Part shown: in pieces, positions 1 to 4,160 of the stretch | Numbering within the stretch: the first letter of the stretch is position 1 | How the letters are laid out: the number at the start of each line of letters is the position of its first letter | Notes under the pieces: model-generated | What the model was told of the DNA's origin: nothing | Databases searched by the model: none | The model's input: the letters and a program-made list of their open reading frames with translations, nothing else | From: Hypericibacter sp050729195 | Lineage (GTDB): Bacteria; Pseudomonadota; Alphaproteobacteria; Dongiales; Dongiaceae | Direction of reading: 5' to 3' | NCBI RefSeq assembly: GCF_050729195.1 | Contig: NZ_JBOHKS010000230.1 | Coordinates: forward strand, 1 to 5,856 | Length of the DNA: 5,856 nucleotides | Translations under genes and position numbers: made by a program

Positions 1-140
1 GTGCGCACCACGCGCGGGGAATCGCTGATCAGGGTCGAATGGCCGACCCGCACGCCCTCGACATCGGTGATGGCATTGAGCGGTCCCGGATCGAGCCGGC
101 CGGTGACGATGCCGAGGTCGCGCAGTCGGGGGCGGGCCAT
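1..140 (-). CDS. P1-family (DmpA-like) aminopeptidase, N-terminal part
   Basis: Only the first 46 codons lie in the window; the gene runs off the left edge. The predicted N-terminus reads MARPRLRDLGIVTGRL, then LNAITDVEGVRVGHSTL. This RDLGI...GPLNAITDV.GVRVGH pattern is the usual start of peptidase family S58/P1 (L-aminopeptidase/D-esterase DmpA and relatives). These are N-terminal nucleophile hydrolases, made as one chain that cleaves itself into two subunits and removes N-terminal residues from small peptides or amides. The self-cleavage site and nucleophilic serine would lie outside the window, so activity cannot be judged. The ATG at 140-138 is supported by an AAGGAG ribosome-binding site at 156-151, ten bases upstream. 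It lies on the same strand as ygfZ, 212 nt downstream of it, with two hairpins in between, so co-transcription is doubtful. The family call is recognition from the conserved N-terminus; the substrate is unknown. Confidence 0.82.
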   Translation of the reverse strand, partial: MARPRLRDLGIVTGRLDPGPLNAITDVEGVRVGHSTLISDSPRVVR

Positions 141-232
141 GATGAGAGAGCTCCTTCAAGCGATAGGGTCGATCGCCTCAGAAGCTAGCCTAGATTCGCG
201 ACAGGTGCATGGTGGGGAAGATCGAAGACGGA

Positions 233-248
233 GCGGGCTTTCGCCCGC
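233..248. other. Short GC-rich hairpin between ygfZ and the aminopeptidase gene
   Basis: The arms GCGGGC (233-238) and GCCCGC (243-248) pair perfectly over 6 bp around a 4-base loop. Read on the minus strand, the direction of both flanking genes, the loop is GAAA, a stable GNRA tetraloop. No T-run follows on either strand, so it does not qualify as a standard intrinsic terminator. It lies 16 nt from the 34-bp repeat at 265-298 and may be part of the same composite intergenic element. The pairing is seen directly; the role is inferred. Confidence 0.5.
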
Positions 249-264
249 ACTCGTGGTTCCCCTC

Positions 265-298
265 CCCCTACCCCCTCCCGCAAGGGGAGGGGGCGTGG
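265..298 (-). repeat. 34-bp GC-rich hairpin repeat, copy 1 (REP-like)
   Basis: These 34 bases are identical, as reverse complement, to 5823-5856 at the other end of the window. Inside is a 9-bp perfect stem, CCCCCTCCC (271-279) with GGGAGGGGG (285-293), around the loop GCAAG. It begins 54 nt after the ygfZ stop on the strand on which ygfZ is read. Relative to the preceding gene it has the same orientation as the copy behind imuB. The location, palindromic core and exact dispersed copy resemble bacterial REP-type elements. A role in 3'-end protection or transcription end is possible, but no T-run follows the stem. Confidence 0.75.
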
Positions 299-352
299 TT
301 GGCGTAGAGCGCGCTCTAAGCTTGAAAGTAGAGCGTAGCGATCACATTAAGT

Positions 353-1270
353 TTATGTCTCCGGCAGCTTCACCCAGTCGGGCTTCTTCGCCGTCAGCGT
401 CGCCTCGCCGGCGCGCAAGGTCGGCGCCGGCGCGCCCTCCACATGCTCGAGGCGCAGCAGCGCCAGGCCGATGCCGTCGATGGCGGAGCGCATTTCGCCG
501 GCTTCCTTGTCGCCGAGCATGACGGGTGTGCCGGGCGCGGGGGTGGGGCCGTCGATCGTCACGGGCAGCAGCCGCTTACGCACGAGGCCGCGATAGCGCG
601 TGCGCGCGGTCAGCTCCTGGCCCAGATAGCAGCCCTTGTTCCAGTCGATCGCATGCAGCTCGTCGAAGCCGTTCTCGAGCAGGATCGCCTTCTCGACCGG
701 CAGATCGCGGCTGCCGTCGGGCACGCCTTGCGACATGCGGAGGCGATCGTAAGTGGCGCTGTCGCCGGCCGTGAATCCCGCCGCCTGGAGGGTCGCCGCC
801 GCACCCTCGCGCGGCAGCACGGCGCGCGCACCGAGGGCTGCCAGGCGCGGATCGACATAGGCGACGCCACCGGCGAAAGCCTTGGCCGAGCCCGGTTCCG
901 GCTTGAGCCCGAGACGCGTCAGCACATCGCCGCCGAACAGCAGGGCGACCGCATGGCTCGCGGTCGCGTCGGCGATCGTCACTTTCGAGCGCAGCTTGTA
1001 GAGCGAGAGCCGGCGCTTCAGGTCGTCGCGCCGCCCGGCCTCGCAGTCGATGTAGAAGCTGCCGCCGGCCTCGGCCAGGAAGAAGTCATGCAGATATTTG
1101 CCCTGCGCCGTAAGGAAGGCCGAATAGAGCGCCTGTGCAGGGCCGGCCTTGGCGACATCGTTGGAAACGAGGCCCTGCAGAAACTCGGTCTTGTCGTCGC
1201 CCGCAATGGCAAGGACGCCACGGCTTTCGGGCAGGAGATAGAAGCTCTGGGAACTCGGTGCGGAAGTCAT
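353..1270 (-). CDS. ygfZ: YgfZ/GcvT-fold folate-binding protein
   Basis: The complete 305-residue protein belongs to the YgfZ/COG0354 family, related to the glycine-cleavage T-protein GcvT. Family members bind tetrahydrofolate in the cytoplasm and help make or repair certain Fe-S enzymes, such as the radical-SAM enzyme MiaB. The signature K-G-C-Y-L-G-Q-E is at residues 212-219, with the family's conserved cysteine at 214, followed by TARTRYRG. The N-terminal GcvT-like part is also typical: GVLAIAGDDKTEFLQGLVSND at about 18-38, then FLTAQGKYLHDFFL. The length fits alphaproteobacterial members. The ATG at 1270-1268 has only a weak ribosome-binding site (TAAGG close to the start), but no later ATG would keep the family N-terminus. 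The gene is divergent from the membrane-protein gene at 1401, with 130 nt between them. The stop is TAA. Function is assigned by family. Confidence 0.92.
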   Translation of the reverse strand: MTSAPSSQSFYLLPESRGVLAIAGDDKTEFLQGLVSNDVAKAGPAQALYSAFLTAQGKYLHDFFLAEAGGSFYIDCEAGRRDDLKRRLSLYKLRSKVTIADATASHAVALLFGGDVLTRLGLKPEPGSAKAFAGGVAYVDPRLAALGARAVLPREGAAATLQAAGFTAGDSATYDRLRMSQGVPDGSRDLPVEKAILLENGFDELHAIDWNKGCYLGQELTARTRYRGLVRKRLLPVTIDGPTPAPGTPVMLGDKEAGEMRSAIDGIGLALLRLEHVEGAPAPTLRAGEATLTAKKPDWVKLPET

Positions 1271-1343
1271 GGCCTTAAGATCGGTGAGCGCTGCCGGCTT
1301 GGCAAGGGCGCTACGGCCCCAAAGTGAGTAAGGGAAATGGGCC

Positions 1344-1372
1344 TTGCCCTGGCGGCCCGGAGCGTCTGGAAT
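1344..1372 (+). promoter_or_regulatory. Possible sigma-70 promoter for the membrane protein-crotonase pair
   Basis: TTGCCC (1344-1349) and TGGAAT (1367-1372) are 17 bp apart and each match four of six consensus bases. They lie in the 130-nt gap between divergent ygfZ and the gene starting at 1401. The 8-bp palindrome GTTCGAAC follows at 1377-1384, about where transcription would begin. In GC-rich DNA such weak matches often occur by chance, so this is only a candidate. I found no better candidate for ygfZ on the other strand. Confidence 0.22.
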
Positions 1373-1400
1373 CCGTGTTCGAACCAGGGAGACTCGGGGG

Positions 1401-1943
1401 ATGGGCTATTTCGACGGCCTCACCAATGCCAGCTTCCGCAAGGATGCGCAGGGCCGCGACGTTTTCTATCCGTATGGCACCCACGGCCGCGGCCGCATCA
1501 TCACGGACGCCGAGACCGCCGAGCGGCTGCGCAGGTCGATCAAGCGTCTTTATATCCTGCTCTTGGCGATCATTCCGCTGCTCATCGCCATTGTCAGGCT
1601 GGCCCATGACTCCGTCATTTATCTCATGCTGCTGGTCCTGGCTGTGACCGCGCTCACGGCGGGCTATGTGCAACAGCTGACGCGAGGGTTGCCTTACTCC
1701 GAAGAGCGCCTGACCTATCGCGAAAGCCTGCAGAATTCGTTGCGCGGCCATAGCAAGCTTGGCCTGGTTTTCCTGGCCGTTGTAAGCGCGGGGTTTGTGG
1801 CGCTGGGAGGATTCATTCTCGCGCTGGCGCCCGCCGAGAACCTCGCGCTGGCTCTCGTCCTGATTGTTTTCTTCGGCCTCTGTCTTCTGGTGTTTTTGGG
1901 CGCGTTGATCTTGAAATCGCGCCAGGAGCGGACCGGAACATGA
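1401..1943 (+). CDS. Four-helix integral membrane protein of unknown function
   Basis: This 180-residue protein is one I cannot assign to a characterised family. The soluble N-terminus (MGYFDGLTNASFRKDAQGRDVFYPYGTHGRGRIITD, then an acidic/basic stretch) is followed by four hydrophobic segments at about 50-66, 71-90, 119-142 and 147-171. A polar loop (GLPYSEERLTYRESLQN, about 96-112) joins the second and third, and the tail ends KSRQERTGT. The aromatic/glycine motif FYPYGTHGRGRII at about 22-34 is the best search handle. I chose ATG 1401 over the in-frame ATG at 1344 because AGGGAG at 1386-1391 sits nine bases upstream, and the earlier extension is arginine-rich and unlike a membrane-protein N-terminus. 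The stop overlaps the next start as ATGA (1940-1943), which suggests translational coupling with the crotonase. That link does not by itself show a lipid-related role. Confidence 0.85.
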   Translation: MGYFDGLTNASFRKDAQGRDVFYPYGTHGRGRIITDAETAERLRRSIKRLYILLLAIIPLLIAIVRLAHDSVIYLMLLVLAVTALTAGYVQQLTRGLPYSEERLTYRESLQNSLRGHSKLGLVFLAVVSAGFVALGGFILALAPAENLALALVLIVFFGLCLLVFLGALILKSRQERTGT

Positions 1944-2728
1944 GCCAGGCCGCTTCCGATTCGGTGTTGCTGACGCGCGAGGGCGCCGTCGCGACCCTGA
2001 CGCTCAACCGGCCGGAGCGCTTGAACGCGCTCGATCTCGCCATGTGGCATCGGCTGGGCGAGGTTCTGCGCGAGATCGAGGCGGATCCGTCCTTGCGCGC
2101 CCTGCGGGTCCAGGGGGCCGGCCAGGCCTTCGCCGCCGGCGCCGATCTGGCGGAGTTCGCCCGAACGCGCGCGACCGCCGGCGATGCCGAGGCCTATGGT
2201 CGCGTGATGGTGGCGGCGCTTCATGGCTTGCGCGATCTGAAGCTGCCGACGGTGGCGATGATCCGGGGTGCTTGCGTCGGCGCGGGGCTCGAGATCGCGA
2301 TCATGTGCGATCTGCGCATCGCCGCCGAAGGCAGCCGCTTCGGCGTGCCGATCCAGAAGGTGGGCGTGGTGATGCCCTGGCCGGAGCTGGGCGATCTGAT
2401 CGAGACGGTGGGCCGCGCGACCGCGCTCGAGATCCTGCTCGAGGGCCGGCTGTTCGAGGCGGGCGAAGCTGCAGCCAAGGGGCTTGTCACGCGCGTGGTG
2501 CCGGCGGAGAAGCTCGAAACCGAGGTGGCGGAGACGCTGCGCCGCCTGACCGATGGCGCGCCGAGCTCGCATCGCCTGCATAAGCGCATGGCGCGCCGGC
2601 TGATGGATGCGAAGCCCCTCAGCCCCGAGGAATGGCGCGAGGCCTATGAAGCGGTCGAAAGCGCCGACTATCGCGAGGGGCTGGCGGCCTTCGCCGAGAA
2701 ACGCAAACCGCGCTTCAGCGGCGGCTAG
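1940..2728 (+). CDS. Enoyl-CoA hydratase/isomerase (crotonase) family protein
   Basis: The complete 262-residue crotonase-fold protein has the family start VATLTLNRPERLNAL (17-31), the first oxyanion-hole segment AFAAGADL (63-70), and the second block GACVGAGLEIAIMCDLRIAA (110-129). It ends in the usual SADYREGLAAFAEKRKPRF tail. E118 matches Glu144 of rat enoyl-CoA hydratase. The second catalytic acid, Glu164 in GQPEILLG, is not conserved: the matching stretch is GVPIQKVG (135-142), with I138 in that place and Q139 next to it. The following segment is MPWPELGD rather than the usual PGAGGTQRL. It is therefore a CoA-thioester enzyme of the superfamily, but classical hydratase activity is uncertain; isomerase, thioesterase or another activity is possible. 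The start overlaps the upstream membrane-protein stop (ATGA). The stop TAG overlaps the convergent gene's stop. Confidence 0.9.
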   Translation: MSQAASDSVLLTREGAVATLTLNRPERLNALDLAMWHRLGEVLREIEADPSLRALRVQGAGQAFAAGADLAEFARTRATAGDAEAYGRVMVAALHGLRDLKLPTVAMIRGACVGAGLEIAIMCDLRIAAEGSRFGVPIQKVGVVMPWPELGDLIETVGRATALEILLEGRLFEAGEAAAKGLVTRVVPAEKLETEVAETLRRLTDGAPSSHRLHKRMARRLMDAKPLSPEEWREAYEAVESADYREGLAAFAEKRKPRFSGG

Positions 2729-3045
2729 GGTTTGCCGAACCAGTCGGTGATGTCGAAATAGATCGTCTTGCGGATGCCGTCGGGGCCGACGATCTCGATC
2801 CGGTCGTAGATCTTGCCGGCGTCCTGGATCAGCGACTGCTGCGCATGCTGCCAGCCGGGATAGTGATCCTGGATATAGCCATACTCGGCATCCACCCCTT
2901 CGAACTCGTTGGTCGCCGGAACGATGATCGCGGTCTCGGTAGTGGCGCCGTCGGCCGTGTCGGCGCGGGCAGGATGACAAAGTCCCGCGGCCAGAAGACC
3001 GGCCAGGAAAATCGCGCGTAGAATGGGGCTCCGACGTTGTTGCAT
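2725..3045 (-). CDS. Small secreted protein of unknown function
   Basis: This 106-residue protein has a clear Sec signal peptide: a basic start (MQQRRSPILR), a hydrophobic core (AIFLAGLLAAGL) and the cleavage site ARA|D at 28/29. C23 is preceded by leucine, so it does not form a good lipobox. The mature part of about 78 residues is acidic at first, then YGYIQDHYPGWQHAQQSL. It ends in an aromatic segment, YDRIEIVGPDGIRKTIYFDITDWFGKP, with the look of a short beta hairpin; this C-terminal block is the best search handle. I do not recognise a named family. The product is likely periplasmic. ATG 3045-3043 is supported by AGAAGG at 3060-3055, nine bases upstream. The stop (2727-2725) shares CTAG with the convergent crotonase stop. 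The upstream neighbour on the same strand is only a dehydrogenase remnant ending 33 nt away. Confidence 0.8.
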   Translation of the reverse strand: MQQRRSPILRAIFLAGLLAAGLCHPARADTADGATTETAIIVPATNEFEGVDAEYGYIQDHYPGWQHAQQSLIQDAGKIYDRIEIVGPDGIRKTIYFDITDWFGKP

Positions 3046-3078
3046 GGGCGGCCGCCTTCTGGCTCAGCCGGCCGACAT

Positions 3079-3264
3079 TTATTTCCCGGTCGTCAGCACC
3101 ATCCGGAAGCGGGCCTTGCCGCTCATCATTCGATCATAGGCTTCCGACGCGCGTTCGAGCGGCATGGTTTCGATCATCGGCCGGATATTCGCCAAGGCGC
3201 TGAAGCCCATCGTATCCTCGGAATCGATCGAGGTGCTGGAGGGCCAGTCCTGGACCGAGCGCCC
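3079..3264 (-). pseudogene. C-terminal remnant of a zinc-type alcohol dehydrogenase
   Basis: Reading the minus strand to the TAA at 3081-3079 gives 61 codons, starting GRSVQDWPSSTSIDSEDT and continuing through FSALANIRPMIETMPLERASEAYDRMMSGKARFRMVLT. This is the typical C-terminus of medium-chain, zinc-type NAD(P)-dependent alcohol dehydrogenases (usually about 340 residues), in particular the RPMIE..PLE.A.EAY.RMMSGKARFR block. The rest of the enzyme, including the catalytic zinc site and Rossmann nucleotide-binding region, is missing. Upstream the frame stays open to a stop at 3354-3352, but the residues no longer look like a dehydrogenase and no ATG is available. The break lies at about 3262-3275, right beside the inverted repeat and the imu control region. 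The remaining codons are undamaged, so the truncation may be recent or the fragment merely conserved. The 5' boundary is approximate. Confidence 0.8.
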
Positions 3265-3275
3265 CTCGGGCGCTG

Positions 3276-3346
3276 CCCAAAAACGAGACGTTCTCCCCCT
3301 GAGGCAGGGCCGGGGAGGCTTGGCGGCTCTTGACTCCTCGTTTGGG
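3276..3346. repeat. Small imperfect inverted repeat with internal hairpin
   Basis: The outer arms are CCCAAAAACGAG (3276-3287) and CTCGTTTGGG (3337-3346), complementary except for two extra A residues in the left arm. Between them, CTCCCC (3293-3298) can pair with GGGGAG (3312-3317), and inside that CCCTG (3297-3301) with CAGGG (3305-3309); the two inner pairings compete at the edges. The 71-nt unit fills the space between the dehydrogenase remnant and the imu promoter, and its right arm lies in the promoter spacer. It may be a small non-autonomous repeat or simply a structured junction. No second copy is in the window. Confidence 0.45.
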
Positions 3347-3358
3347 AATATCTAGAAC
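3330..3358 (+). promoter_or_regulatory. imuAB promoter (sigma-70 type)
   Basis: TTGACT (3330-3335) is a near-perfect -35 element, followed after exactly 17 bp by TAGAAC (3353-3358) as the -10. Transcription would start near 3365, giving a leader of about 80 nt before imuA. The -10 overlaps the first half of the LexA box, the arrangement expected for an SOS-repressed promoter. The elements are seen directly; promoter activity is inferred. Confidence 0.65.
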
Positions 3359-3369
3359 AAAACAGGAAC
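3355..3369 (+). promoter_or_regulatory. LexA operator (SOS box, GAAC-N7-GAAC)
   Basis: GAAC at 3355-3358 and GAAC at 3366-3369 are separated by exactly seven bases (AAAACAG). On the other strand this reads GTTC-N7-GTTC, the direct-repeat operator established for LexA of alphaproteobacteria. It overlaps the predicted -10 and lies 75 nt before imuA, so LexA binding should block the polymerase until DNA damage triggers LexA cleavage. A third GAAC stands at 3378-3381, spaced eight bases from the second and so slightly out of register. Confidence 0.88.
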
Positions 3370-3443
3370 AACGAGCGGAACGGGACGTTTTGCCCCGAAG
3401 AGGACGGTTTTCGGCCGTCGGTCCGGGCAGCAGGAGAGCAGCG

Positions 3444-4160
3444 ATGGCGGATGGAGCGGCAATCACGAGTTCCCCGGCTTCGGCCCGGCTCGAGGCGCTG
3501 AAGGCGGCGGTCGGAGGCTTCGGTCCCGGGGCGGCCACGGCGCGGGTTCGGCTGGGCCTGCCCGAGCTGGACCAGGCGCTGGGCGGCGGCTTGGTGCAGG
3601 GCGCCTTGCATGAGATCGCCTCGATCGATGGCAGCGCCGCTGCCACCGGCTTTGCCGCCTTCCTCCTGGGGCGGCTGGTCAAGGCCTCGCAGCGCCCGGT
3701 GCTCTGGACGCCCGGCGCCGACATCTATGCCCCCGGCCTCGCGCGCTATGGGCTCTCGCCCAACCGCGTGCTGCTGGCCGACTTCCGCCGCCCGCAGGCG
3801 CTGTTGCGCGCGCTCGAGGAAGGCTTGCGCTGCCCCGGCCTCGCCGCGGTGCTGGGCGAGATCGAGGAGATCGACCTGACCGCCAGCCGGCGGCTGCAGC
3901 TTGCGGCCGAGACCGGCGGCATCGCCTGCCTGCTGCTGCGCCGCGGGCCCTCGCGCAATCCGACCGCGGCGGTGACGCGCTGGCAGGTCTGGTCGGCGAA
4001 TGCGCAAGGCGCCAAGCCGCGCTGGCGCGTCTCGTTGCTGCGCTGCCGCGGGGGTCGAACCGGAGATTGGTTGTTGGAGGGTTGTCGTGAAACGGGTGGT
4101 ATCACTGTGGCTGCCGCATTGGGCGACCGACCGGCTCAAGATCGCGTCGCGGCGCGCTGA
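3444..4160 (+). CDS. imuA: ImuA, SOS mutasome accessory protein
   Basis: ImuA (238 residues) is a RecA/SulA-like protein that acts with ImuB and DnaE2 in error-prone synthesis past DNA lesions. Recognisable blocks are LGLPELDQALGGGLVQGALHEI (38-59), WTPGADIYAPGLARYGL (88-104), the RRLQLAAE segment (149-156) and the closing RWRVSLLRCRGGR (193-205). Where RecA has its Walker A loop, this protein has SIDGSAAATGFAAF without a GK[ST], so ATP binding of the usual kind is unlikely, as is general for the family. ATG 3444 is chosen over the in-frame ATG at 3330 because AGGAG at 3432-3436 is seven bases upstream and the earlier start would lie inside the promoter. It is the first gene after the LexA-controlled promoter. 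Its last 74 nt overlap the start of imuB in another frame. Confidence 0.93.
   Translation: MADGAAITSSPASARLEALKAAVGGFGPGAATARVRLGLPELDQALGGGLVQGALHEIASIDGSAAATGFAAFLLGRLVKASQRPVLWTPGADIYAPGLARYGLSPNRVLLADFRRPQALLRALEEGLRCPGLAAVLGEIEEIDLTASRRLQLAAETGGIACLLLRRGPSRNPTAAVTRWQVWSANAQGAKPRWRVSLLRCRGGRTGDWLLEGCRETGGITVAAALGDRPAQDRVAAR

Noticed and set aside
271..293. Strong hairpins at 271-293 and 5828-5850 as intrinsic terminators
   Set aside because: No T-run follows the stem behind ygfZ, and none is visible behind imuB before the window ends. I list them as repeats with a possible 3'-end role only.
1..522. Plus-strand open frame across the left intergenic region
   Set aside because: It crosses the aminopeptidase start, the 34-bp repeat and the ygfZ 3' end. 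The translation is low-complexity serine/arginine/proline.
443..1327. 294-codon open frame on the plus strand opposite ygfZ
   Set aside because: It lies antisense to a complete YgfZ with its KGCYLGQE signature and has no recognisable domain of its own.
1374..1392. tRNA-like T-loop (TTCGAAC on the minus strand) in the gap before 1401
   Set aside because: The flanking bases do not form a T-stem, and no acceptor, anticodon or D-arm pairs are found nearby.
1715..2980. 421-codon open frame on the minus strand opposite the membrane protein and crotonase
   Set aside because: Its sequence is arginine/histidine-rich without a family pattern, and it lies opposite a clear crotonase and runs through the secreted-protein gene. 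Long antisense frames are normal in GC-rich DNA.
3284..3396. Imperfect direct repeat around the imu promoter (CGAGACGTT... at 3284 and CGGGACGTT... at 3381)
   Set aside because: The similarity covers only about 15 bases with mismatches and a gap. It is too weak to call a target duplication or operator pair.
3330..3443. Earlier in-frame start for imuA at 3330
   Set aside because: It would place the start codon inside the -35 element and add 38 arginine-rich residues; ATG 3444 has a proper AGGAG site.
4000..4086. Earlier in-frame ATG for imuB at 4000
   Set aside because: It lies deep inside imuA and would precede the conserved ImuB N-terminus by 29 unrelated residues; GTG 4087 has GGAGGG five bases upstream.
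3174..4139. Minus-strand open frames opposite imuA (3174-4139 and 3134-3724)
   Set aside because: They run through the imu promoter and opposite conserved imuA, and are compositionally biased with no family features.
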